From Bacteroidales bacterium (lineage in GTDB: Bacteria > Bacteroidota > Bacteroidia > Bacteroidales > Muribaculaceae): a DNA stretch of 62,931 nt. The stretch lies in NCBI GenBank assembly GCA_014800845.1, contig JAAVFJ010000078.1, forward strand, positions 1 through 62,931, in the 5' to 3' direction. The notes under the pieces are model-generated. The model was not told the origin of the DNA. It saw only the letters and a program-made list of their open reading frames with translations, and ran no database searches. The position numbers were made by a program, and so were the translations under genes. Below, one piece after another: positions 55,003 through 62,815 of the stretch. Position 1 is the stretch's first letter. Each line of letters opens with the position of its first letter.

Positions 55003-55764
55003 TCAGCCCACTGAGGTGAGGAAGCAGCGCACCTGCCCGATGGCGAGGGTGCCTACGAGCTTCACCGGAGTGTGGTCAGGACCGGTGGTAACCCATGCGT
55101 TCATAGGCGCCGACGACTGTGTGCCCCCTCCGGTGGTGAAGGTAAACTGCAGCTGATAGCAGGAATAGGTCTTGCCGCTCGGGAGCTTCACATTCTCTTT
55201 GCCCACGCATTTTATTTTGATGCTTTCCGGTGCAGAGCCTGAGAAGATGGTGGCTTTCACTACTTTACCGGTGAGCATGGTGGGGTAGTCAAGCGTGCGG
55301 ATGTAGTAGAAGATGCTGAGCATGTCATAGGTGGGACCGGTGGCGGAGCAGTTTACTTCGGTCTTTCTCAGAGGCACACCGGGACCCGATTTCCAGCGTA
55401 TGCACTTGCCGTAAGCGTTGTTGCCCACGTAGCTGTAGGTGAGCAGATCCTTGCGGTATTTGCCCTTCTCGTGGGTGATTTTGGTGTAGCTTACAGGACG
55501 GAAATCGCTCTTATTGATTACGGATTTCAGCGTGTCGCTCACCGGATAGATGGAGTTTGCCCAGGGGAGCGTCTTGGCAGTGAGCATGATGTTATAGTCC
55601 TTGGCAGTGTTACGCAGGGTGAGCTGAGCTGTCGCGGCATTCTTCTGCACAAGGCCCCATTTGTATTGAATCACGTAGTTAAGCGTCTCATTTACAAACG
55701 ATGTGGCACGCGCAGCCGTAGCGCAGCTTATCATCAGCAGGCAGAGGTAAAGGTACTTTTTCAT
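55003..55764 (-). CDS. DUF3108 secreted protein
   Basis: A 253-residue protein with a signal peptide (MKKYLYLCLLMISCATAARA). The mature part matches DUF3108, a periplasmic beta-rich family common in Bacteroidota (LNYVIQYKWGLVQKNAATAQL start, then MLSIFYYIRTLDY and YQLQFTFTTG). The C-terminal WVTTGPDHTPVKL resembles the substrate-facing end. Function is not established to my knowledge. It follows the antiporter by 54 bp. Confidence 0.82.
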   Translation of the reverse strand: MKKYLYLCLLMISCATAARATSFVNETLNYVIQYKWGLVQKNAATAQLTLRNTAKDYNIMLTAKTLPWANSIYPVSDTLKSVINKSDFRPVSYTKITHEKGKYRKDLLTYSYVGNNAYGKCIRWKSGPGVPLRKTEVNCSATGPTYDMLSIFYYIRTLDYPTMLTGKVVKATIFSGSAPESIKIKCVGKENVKLPSGKTYSCYQLQFTFTTGGGTQSSAPMNAWVTTGPDHTPVKLVGTLAIGQVRCFLTSVG

Positions 55765-55818
55765 AGCGGAATTGAAATGTTTATAATTTTAACACTCAGG
55801 CCTGCCGATTGTTTGTGG

Positions 55819-57912
55819 CTACCGATGAAATAGCTTGTGCCAGCTCCATCCGCCGGGACTCGAGGCTATGGAGGTGGAGAGCGGGTCGATAGGGGTGGGG
55901 AGCTCCGCCTCGGGGCCAAACTGCTCGGGATAGACAATCATGAGGTTGTGGCGGGCGAAATAGCGCGAGAGATAGGAGGGGAGCATCTCCAGGTCGGAGC
56001 TGTAGGAGACCGAGGTCTTGCGAGCGCAGATTACGGTGAGCAGGTCGTCGTCAGTGATATCAGCCGATGCCGTGATGATATCATCCCAGGCCTCAAGCGC
56101 CAGGAACTTGATTCTCAGCTCAAAGCCCATGGTGTTGATGGCCCCCTGAATGTAGCGTATGGTCTCCGGATAGGCTATGAAGAGCATCCTGCTCCCCACC
56201 TGCTGCGAGAGCATGCAGACGCGTGTGAGCCAGAGCGAGAACCCCGTCTCATATTCAGCCTTGGCGGGTACGATTATCACCTGCCTACGCAAGGTGTTGA
56301 CAGGCACAAAGATACGCGACATCATCACCATCTTATTGGTGGTGCGCAGCAGCTGCTCGAGCATGGAGCCGAGGAAGGTGTCCACAATGTTGCTCTTGCG
56401 GTGGAGGCCCAGTATAATCTCCGAGCAATTGTGCTCCTTCATGGCATTGGTCAGGCCGGCTACAATATTGACATCGTAGCGCTCAATCTCATCGACCTTG
56501 ACATCTACCGACAGCGCCACCTGAGTGATCGACTTCAGGGCCGTGTGCCCCATGGAGGCAATCGTGGCATCGTCGCCCGTTTTGATGAACAGACCCGTTA
56601 TGTGGTGAGTGTTGGCAGGGTGACGCATGTAGAGGGCCACACGCATAATTCCCTCGGCAGTAAGGGGATTAGCCACCGCCACCAACTGACGCGCCATCTT
56701 GGCACGCCCACCCCCTCCGTCGCGCTCCATTCGCTGACGGGCTATGTCGAGGCGCAGAATCTTGGCCGCCTTTTCGGTGACAACCGAGGCCACAGCGCAG
56801 CAGATGAGAATCATTATGACAGCCCCGTTCATCACATCCTCGCTGATGAGTCCGCAGCGATAGCCTATGATAGTGGCGGCTATGGTGGCGGCTGCCTTGC
56901 CCGAGGTCAGGCCGAATATCAGCTGACGGTCATAGCGCTGCAGGTGAAACTGCCTGGTGGCCACCATGGCTGCTATCCACTTGCAAATCAGGGCGGTGAG
57001 GCTCATGAGCAGAGCAAGCCGGATTACGTCCCAGCTGCGGAAGATGACCGTGACATCCATCAGCATGCCCACGCCGATCAGGAAGTAGGGGATAAAGATG
57101 GCATTGCCCACAAACTCCAGGCGCGACATGAGCCCCGAGCGTGAGGGCACGAATCTGTTGAGCACCAGGCCGGCATAGAAAGCGCCCAGAATGGCCTCCA
57201 AGCCTATCAGCTGCGCCAGGAGCGAGGCGAGCAGCACCTCGGCCAGGATGAAGATGAACTGAGTGACGCGGTCGGAAAATTGACGGAAGAAGCGGCGAGT
57301 CATCCACCCGAAGCTCCACCAGATGCCCGCGGCGTAAATCACCGTCCAGAGCCCTAAACGCAGCAGGTCAGCCACACGGAAGTTGCCCGAGGTTTGCACC
57401 CCCACCACGGCTGCCAGAAGCACCAGGGCGAGCAGCACAGCCACGATAGTGCCGCACACGGCTATCACACTCGCGCGGGAGGCCGTCAGCCCGAAGCGGG
57501 CTACTATGGGGTAGGAGATGAGCGTGTGGGAGCCGAGCATGGAGGCTATCAGCGCCGAGGTCAGCCAGCTGCAATCCATCAGGTAGCGACTGACAAGCAG
57601 TCCCCCCGCCACGGGGAGCAGAAAGCTTAGCAGACCAAACTTAACCCCTGATTTCCAGTTGCGCTGCAGACCGAGCATGTCGATCTCCACACCGGCCAGA
57701 AACATCAGATAGAGTATGCCTACCTGCCCGAAAATCTCAAACGAAGAGTCGCGCGCCAGCAGTCCGAAGCCGTGGGGACCCACCACGATACCCGCCAGAA
57801 TCATTCCCACTATGTGAGGTATGCCCAGGCGGCGAAGCAGCACCGGCGTCAATAAAATCATTATCAACACAAGGAGGAAGATGGCTACCGGTTGCTGTAG
57901 AGGGAGGGTCAT
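55819..57912 (-). CDS. CPA2-type cation/proton antiporter with cytosolic UspA-like domains
   Basis: A 697-residue protein. Residues 1-385 or so form 12-13 membrane helices with the CPA2 pattern (LGIPHIVGMILAGIVVGPHG; GILYLMFLAGVEID with the conserved acidic pair). The soluble half (about 410-690) resembles two UspA-like domains (ITGLFIKTGDD; CSEIILGLHRKSNIVDTFLG). It exchanges Na+ or K+ for protons; the ion is not clear. It lies 12 bp after lptG. Confidence 0.9.
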   Translation of the reverse strand: MTLPLQQPVAIFLLVLIMILLTPVLLRRLGIPHIVGMILAGIVVGPHGFGLLARDSSFEIFGQVGILYLMFLAGVEIDMLGLQRNWKSGVKFGLLSFLLPVAGGLLVSRYLMDCSWLTSALIASMLGSHTLISYPIVARFGLTASRASVIAVCGTIVAVLLALVLLAAVVGVQTSGNFRVADLLRLGLWTVIYAAGIWWSFGWMTRRFFRQFSDRVTQFIFILAEVLLASLLAQLIGLEAILGAFYAGLVLNRFVPSRSGLMSRLEFVGNAIFIPYFLIGVGMLMDVTVIFRSWDVIRLALLMSLTALICKWIAAMVATRQFHLQRYDRQLIFGLTSGKAAATIAATIIGYRCGLISEDVMNGAVIMILICCAVASVVTEKAAKILRLDIARQRMERDGGGGRAKMARQLVAVANPLTAEGIMRVALYMRHPANTHHITGLFIKTGDDATIASMGHTALKSITQVALSVDVKVDEIERYDVNIVAGLTNAMKEHNCSEIILGLHRKSNIVDTFLGSMLEQLLRTTNKMVMMSRIFVPVNTLRRQVIIVPAKAEYETGFSLWLTRVCMLSQQVGSRMLFIAYPETIRYIQGAINTMGFELRIKFLALEAWDDIITASADITDDDLLTVICARKTSVSYSSDLEMLPSYLSRYFARHNLMIVYPEQFGPEAELPTPIDPLSTSIASSPGGWSWHKLFHR

Positions 57913-57924
57913 CGGAGGGCGGAT

Positions 57925-59070
57925 TTAGTAACTTGAAGCTCGTTTGTAGAGAATTATGCCTATTATGAAGTAGATCACGTTAGGAATCCACATAGCCACC
58001 GCCGGGCTCGTCTCGCCGCTCACGGCAAAGGAGCTGGTCACCGACGAGAACAATATGTAAGTGAAGCTCAGCACCAGGCCTATGCCTATGTTAATGCCCA
58101 TGCCCCCCTTCACCTTCTTGGCCGAGAGACTCATGCCTATAAGCGTCAGGATGAAAGCCGCGGCAGTCATGGCGTAGCGGCGCTCGCGTTCTATCTCAAA
58201 CTGAGTGATATTAGCCACACCCCTCTGCTTCTGCTTCTCTATGTACTGCTCCAGGTCCGGAGTGGTCATAGTCTCCTGGTCATTGCGCGAGATGATGAAG
58301 TCGCGGGGCTCAATGGCTATCACCGTGTCGAGACTCATGCCCGTGCGGATGCTTTCGCGCATACCGTTGAAGTCACGAATCATGTAGCTCTCCACGCGCC
58401 AATTGTTCAGCGTGTCATACTTAATGGTCTGCGCCGTCAGGCGGCTCACGAGAGTCTTACCCTTGAACTTATCGAGCGAAAACTGATAGCCCGTCTTCGT
58501 CTTGGCGTCATAACGCGCCATAAAGGCCACCACGCCGGGGCTGGCCATGAGCTGCACATTGAGCCCCTCCTCCACCTTGCGGTTCTTCACATACTTATTG
58601 GTGTAAGCCAGGCGGTTGACATTCGTGGGGGGGATGATGTAATTGCTCAGCGCAAACGTGAGCGCGGCTATGATGGCCGCCCCCGCCATGTAGGGCACCA
58701 GCAGTCGCTTGAAGCTCACGCCCGAGGCCAGGATGGCTATGATTTCGCTGTTGCCCGCCATCTTCGAGGTGAAGAATATCACCGAGATAAACACGAACAG
58801 CGGCGAGAATTGGTTGGCGAAATAGGGGAGGAAGCTCGCGAAGTAGTCGAAAATCGTCTCGCGGAACGGCGCGTTCAGAAATGCGTCCAGCTTCTCGTTG
58901 ACGTCAAACATCACCACGATGGCCAGAATCAGCAGGATGGAGAAGAAATAGGTGCCGAGAAACTTCCCCAGTATGTATCGGTCAAGTATTGTGGGAGTTA
59001 GCCTGACCTTTCTGAACCATCGCTTCAGAGGGGCCGGGCGCCTGCTGGCTATTTTCTTGACTCTCTTCAA
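57925..59070 (-). CDS. lptG: LPS export permease, LptG/LptF family
   Basis: A 381-residue YjgP/YjgQ permease with three N-terminal helices, a large periplasmic beta-jellyroll (about 165-285), and three C-terminal helices. LDRYILGKFLGTYFFSILLIL and IAILASGVSFKRLLVPYM are typical. It moves lipopolysaccharide from the inner membrane with LptB and its partner permease. The N-terminal 20 residues are strongly basic. It lies 14 bp after tgt. Whether it is the F or G type is not certain. Confidence 0.9.
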   Translation of the reverse strand: MKRVKKIASRRPAPLKRWFRKVRLTPTILDRYILGKFLGTYFFSILLILAIVVMFDVNEKLDAFLNAPFRETIFDYFASFLPYFANQFSPLFVFISVIFFTSKMAGNSEIIAILASGVSFKRLLVPYMAGAAIIAALTFALSNYIIPPTNVNRLAYTNKYVKNRKVEEGLNVQLMASPGVVAFMARYDAKTKTGYQFSLDKFKGKTLVSRLTAQTIKYDTLNNWRVESYMIRDFNGMRESIRTGMSLDTVIAIEPRDFIISRNDQETMTTPDLEQYIEKQKQRGVANITQFEIERERRYAMTAAAFILTLIGMSLSAKKVKGGMGINIGIGLVLSFTYILFSSVTSSFAVSGETSPAVAMWIPNVIYFIIGIILYKRASSY

Positions 59071-59084
59071 TGCCTTTGGGGGAA

Positions 59085-60215
59085 TTACAGACGGCGGGTT
59101 ACGTTTTCAAGCATCCTCGGCTTCCACTCGGCAAAGTCGCCCGCTATGATATGCTTGCGCGCCTCGCCCACGAGCCACAGATAGAAAGCCAGATTATGGA
59201 TGGAGGCAATCTGCATGGCCAGCAGCTCGCCGCTCACGAAGAGATGACGCACATAAGCCTTGGAGTAAGCCTCGTCCACCCACGAAGCGCCCCCCTCATC
59301 GAGCGGACTGTAGTCTGACGCCCACTTCAGATTGCGCATATTCATGATGCCGTGGCGGGTGAAAATCATGCCGTTGCGGCCATTGCGAGTAGGCATCACG
59401 CAGTCAAACATATCCACTCCGCGGTCTATCCCCTCCAGAATATTGGCAGGGGTGCCCACACCCATCAGATAGCGCGGCTTCTCCGGGGTGAGAATCTCAT
59501 TGACCACCTCAATCATCTCATACATCTTCTCGGCAGGCTCACCCACCGCCAGACCACCTATGGCGTAGCCGTCGGCGTCATACTGCTGCACCCTCTCGGC
59601 AGCCTCACGCCGCAGGTCGGGATACACACACCCCTGCACGATAGGGAAATAGCTCTGATAGTAGCCATACTTCCCCTCCGTCTCCTTATAGCGCTTCCAG
59701 CCGCGGTCCAGCCAACGCATGGTCAGATCCAGGCTCTTGCGCGCATAGGAGAACTCAGCGGTGCCGGGCGTGCACTCATCGAGAGCCATCATGATGTCGG
59801 CCCCTATGGTGCGCTCTATGTCCACCACACCCTCCGGGGTAAACAGATGCTTAGAGCCGTCGATATGGCTGCGGAAGTAAGCACCCTCCTCCTTCAGCTT
59901 GCGTATGCCGCTGAGGCTGAACACCTGAAAGCCGCCGCTGTCAGTGAGAATCGGACGCTCCCACCCGTTAAACTTATGCAAGCCCCCGGCCTTCTCAAGT
60001 ATGTTAAGACCGGGACGCAAATACAAATGATAGGTGTTGCCCAGAATAATCTGAGCCTTTATATCATCCCTGAGCTCGCGCATGTGCACACCCTTCACGC
60101 TGCCTAAGGTGCCGACAGGCATGAAGATAGGTGTCTGAACACTGCCGTGAGCCGTGGTAAACACTCCCGCACGAGCCGCCGAGCCGGGAGCAGTAGCTTC
60201 GAGAGTAAATTTCAT
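59085..60215 (-). CDS. tgt: tRNA-guanine transglycosylase lacking the usual zinc cysteines
   Basis: A 376-residue TIM-barrel enzyme that exchanges guanine-34 for preQ1 in queuosine tRNAs. Substrate motifs are intact: LTDSGGFQVFSL (Asp92), GGLAVGEP, and MFDCVMPTRNGRNG with the catalytic aspartates at 268-271. The usual zinc site CxCxxC(25)H is not: the segment SPLDEGGASWVDEAYSKAYVRHL (here split as SPLDEGGASWVDEAY) carries no Cys, while the His of ASIHNLAFY (His340) remains. A TAnnTTTG box lies 4 bp before the ATG. It heads the run tgt-lptG-antiporter-DUF3108. Confidence 0.93.
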   Translation of the reverse strand: MKFTLEATAPGSAARAGVFTTAHGSVQTPIFMPVGTLGSVKGVHMRELRDDIKAQIILGNTYHLYLRPGLNILEKAGGLHKFNGWERPILTDSGGFQVFSLSGIRKLKEEGAYFRSHIDGSKHLFTPEGVVDIERTIGADIMMALDECTPGTAEFSYARKSLDLTMRWLDRGWKRYKETEGKYGYYQSYFPIVQGCVYPDLRREAAERVQQYDADGYAIGGLAVGEPAEKMYEMIEVVNEILTPEKPRYLMGVGTPANILEGIDRGVDMFDCVMPTRNGRNGMIFTRHGIMNMRNLKWASDYSPLDEGGASWVDEAYSKAYVRHLFVSGELLAMQIASIHNLAFYLWLVGEARKHIIAGDFAEWKPRMLENVTRRL

Positions 60216-60219
60216 GTTA

Positions 60220-60227
60220 CAAAATTA
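60220..60227 (-). promoter_or_regulatory. -7 box 4 bp before tgt, possible leaderless start
   Basis: TAATTTTG (60227-60220) is a perfect -7 box, followed by TAAC and then ATG. No clear -33 element is seen at 19-21 bp. Confidence 0.4.
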
Positions 60228-60510
60228 GTCAGAAATTTTCAATTAGCCACCCCCGCGCATTATTTTTATCGGCAGAAGATTTTTTTGAAAATATTTTTGT
60301 ACGCGCAACCATCTGAACCTCTGCGTGATAGCTCCAAAACGAAGCCCTGGAATTAAAAAACTGCGAAATTTTTATGAAATTTCCGTGAACATTTTCAGGT
60401 CGCCATTGTTAGTATATTAATTTGGTTGGGCTCAGGCTCAAATTGACTACCTAATTAATTGTACTTCGCACCTACTAATTAATTAACTACAAAGTCAATC
60501 AATTCAAATT

Positions 60511-61188
60511 ATGAAGTCAACAACATGGGTGATTCTGCTGCTGGCAATTGCACTCGTGGGCGTAGGCTCGGCCTATGTCTATGAAAAAGTGTCAGACAGC
60601 ACCGATATCCACGAAACTCAGGAACAAAAGGAGGCATTGGCCTTGAACGTAATCATGACCCGCACAAGCGTGCGCGATTTTCTCGACAAGGAGATTCCCG
60701 ACTCGCTCCTGACAAAGATTCTGCGTGCCGGCATGGCTGCCCCCTCAGCCTACAACCGTCAGCCCTGGGAGTTTATCGTGGTCAACGCACCCGTCTGCAA
60801 ACGCCGAATCTCTGAGCTGCGCCCCGGCACTACCCCCGTGGCCAAGTGTCAGGCTGCCATAGTGGTCTGCGGAAACATGGACAAGGTGACACCTGGCGAA
60901 AACTCCGAGGCCGGCAACTGGACGCTCGACTGCGCAGCTGCCACCGAAAACATGCTCCTGGCAGCCAACGCTCTCGGCATCGGCGGCGTGTGGTGCGGAC
61001 TCTACACCGACGAAAAGCGCATAGACGGCGTGTCAGATGTGCTCGAACTCCCCGACAACCTCGTTCCCTTCAGCGTGGTAGCGCTGGGCTATGAAGCCAC
61101 CCCCGCCATGCCCAAAGAGAAATGGGACCCCGAGCGAGTCTACCTCAACACCTACGACACCCCCTTCTACCCCAACTTCCGCGACTAA
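60511..61188 (+). CDS. nitroreductase-family flavoprotein with N-terminal membrane helix
   Basis: A 225-residue protein. Residues 5-24 form a hydrophobic helix (TTWVILLLAIALVGVGSAYV), which makes it a membrane-anchored or exported form. The nitroreductase core follows with RTSVRDFLDKEIPD, RAGMAAPSAYNRQPWEFIV (FMN binding) and ALGIGGVWCGLYTDE. The family reduces nitro compounds, quinones or flavins with NAD(P)H; the substrate is unknown. The 295-bp gap upstream has only weak promoter-like sequence (TTAATTTG at 60417-60424). Repeat element B begins about 90 bp downstream. Confidence 0.88.
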   Translation: MKSTTWVILLLAIALVGVGSAYVYEKVSDSTDIHETQEQKEALALNVIMTRTSVRDFLDKEIPDSLLTKILRAGMAAPSAYNRQPWEFIVVNAPVCKRRISELRPGTTPVAKCQAAIVVCGNMDKVTPGENSEAGNWTLDCAAATENMLLAANALGIGGVWCGLYTDEKRIDGVSDVLELPDNLVPFSVVALGYEATPAMPKEKWDPERVYLNTYDTPFYPNFRD

Positions 61189-61276
61189 TCCCCTCGCTGC
61201 GCAGGGACCCCCGGCTCCTGGTCTGCTATGCCCTTGCCGAGGCTCCCTGCCGACGGTAAGGGCTTACCCACAATAG

Positions 61277-61510
61277 GCCGCTACCAACAAGGGAAGGTGT
61301 TTCATGCTGAAACACCACATGACGTCCTAACTATCAATCATTCAGTAAGTTACAAGGATTTGCAAGTGTTTCACGATTTAGAGAGGGGGGTAAGGTTATT
61401 TTGTGAAACACCCCGAAAATCGCCCATTTTTAGGTCTAATAATCTGATATATAGTTAGTTAGAAGTGTTTCACAGTGTTTCATTTCCCCCTATTTATGAA
61501 ACACCCCTGA
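61277..61510 (+). repeat. left arm of element B
   Basis: A 234-bp arm with three hairpins built from one word: GGTGTTTCA/TGAAACACC with a TGC loop (61296-61316), GTGTTTCAC/GTGAAACAC around a 28-nt G6 loop (61366-61411), and GTGTTTCA/TGAAACAC around a C5 loop (61475-61504). It matches the right arm inverted, at roughly 95 percent by eye. Confidence 0.92.
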
Positions 61511-61583
61511 GTGAGAGGCGTGAGGTTTTAGGTATTAGAGCCAGGGCTATTATGAGGTCAAATGAGTGGGCATTATTTATAAG

Positions 61584-61629
61584 AGCAAACGCCTGGAGAG
61601 GAGGATTCCATCCTCCGACCACCAAAGCC
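61584..61629 (-). repeat. R module copy 5 (inner left of element B)
   Basis: Reads AGCAAACGCCTGGAGAGG, then GAGGATTCCATCCTCC and GACCACCAAAGCC. It is the reverse complement of the R unit in the 82-bp array and of copy 6. Confidence 0.88.
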
Positions 61630-62051
61630 ATACAGATAAGGAGTACGAGCAATCACATTGTGTTTATGTTTGGGTGAAACTGTGCATGAAAAATACTCTT
61701 TCCCCAACCCATAAATGTGCTGAACCGAGAGTCTGTTCTCATCCCTCCGCTCGAGAATGCCTTAATTTTTTGCACAAGTTTTGATAGAGGTATAGTTGGG
61801 TTTATTTCTACCAAAAGATGCACATGGTTGGCTATTTCCCTTATTCTGATAAGTTTACAATTCGCATCCTCTATAAAATACCATATAAATATATATATAT
61901 ATATCTTCTCTATATTCGTATGGTAGCGTCATCTCTTCGCATTAGGTACAGAAAACTTTATGATATAAGGCTGTTACATTGCTCATATGCAAAGATAATT
62001 ATTATTTTATATTGTTTACAGCTTTCTCACTACATCGTGTCTTCGACACCG

Positions 62052-62108
62052 GGTTGGCACCCGGTGCTAACCACAACGGCGCACCCTTCGGGCGCTTGCG
62101 TTTGCCGC
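62052..62108 (+). repeat. TTGCCGC-ended module in element B
   Basis: GGTTGGCACCCGGTGCTAAC, then ACGGCGCACCCTTCGGGCGC and TTGCGTTTGCCGC. It matches the module in element A and shares its end with palindrome C. Confidence 0.7.
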
Positions 62109-62177
62109 TAAAGGAAATAAATTAACATTACTGGTTGCAAATCACTCCAAGCGTTGGCTCTTACAACTTATTTATAT

Positions 62178-62226
62178 GGCTTTGGTGGTCGGAGGATTCA
62201 ATCCTCCTCTCCAGGCGTTTGCTCCT
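62178..62226 (+). repeat. R module copy 6 (inner right of element B)
   Basis: GGCTTTGGTGGTCGGAGGAT, then TCAATCCTCCTCTCCAGGCG and TTTGCT. Inverted partner of copy 5; one stem base pair is altered. Confidence 0.88.
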
Positions 62227-62274
62227 ATAAATAAAGCCTTCTCCTTTGACCACACAGTAGCCATTGCTCTAAAA

Positions 62275-62302
62275 CCTAATACCTAAAGCCTAAAACCTCA
62301 CA
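62275..62302 (+). repeat. degenerate CCTAAA heptamer array
   Basis: Four consecutive 7-bp units: CCTAATA, CCTAAAG, CCTAAAA, CCTCACA. A shorter inverted version is at 61521-61540. Confidence 0.65.
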
Positions 62303-62545
62303 GGGGGTGTTTCATAAATAGGGGGAAATGAAACACTATGAAACACTGTGAAACACTTGTAACTAACTATATATCAGTTTATTAGGTTTAAAAATGGGCT
62401 ATTTTCGGGGTGTTTCACAAAATAACCCTACCCCCCCTCTCTAAATCGTGAAACACTTGCAAATCCTTGTAACTTACTGAATGACTGATAGTTAGGGCGT
62501 CGTGTGGTGTTTCAGCATGAAACACTTTCCCTTGTTGGTAGCGGC
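62301..62545 (-). repeat. right arm of element B
   Basis: Inverted copy of 61277-61510 with one extra 10-bp unit: three GAAACACT copies at 62329-62357 against two on the left. Confidence 0.92.
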
Positions 62546-62560
62546 TACTTACCTGTAATG

Positions 62561-62815
62561 TTAACTTATTCTCATTAGCGGCAAACACAAGGCGCGGAGC
62601 GCCTCAAATCTCGATAGCCGGGGGCATCGCCCCCGGAAAGTGCCGGAAAATAATGTGCCCCGGAGGGGTACTACACTTTAGCACTTGCCCAATTCCGGAT
62701 GTAGTACCCCTCCGGGGCACTTCCCCTCTCGAAAGCTACCGGGGGCGATGCCCCCGGCTATCGAGATTTGAGGCGCTCCGCGCCTTGCATTTGCCGCTAA
62801 AACAGGATAAGTTAA
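62561..62815. repeat. 255-bp palindrome C
   Basis: Arms 62561-62636 and 62739-62815 are near-perfect inverted copies that begin and end with TTAACTTAT/ATAAGTTAA. Inner arms GTGCCCCGGAGGGGTACTAC (62655-62674) and its complement (62701-62720) enclose a 26-nt loop. Each outer arm also contains its own hairpin CCGGGGGC/GCCCCCGG and the small palindrome GGCGCGGAGCGCC. Confidence 0.93.

Noticed and set aside
46907-62302. CCTAAA heptamers as telomere-like DNA.
   Set aside because: The runs are short, degenerate and internal; nothing else suggests a linear replicon end.
61277-62545. CRISPR-like array suggested by many TGTTTCAC copies.
   Set aside because: The words are 8-10 bp, irregularly spaced, occur in both orientations and lie in two mirror arms; there are no spacers of even length and no cas genes.
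61263-62553. CTTACC on both sides of element B as a target-site duplication.
   Set aside because: The copies are not flush with the arm ends (8 bp away on the left, 2 bp on the right), so a 6-bp match may be chance.
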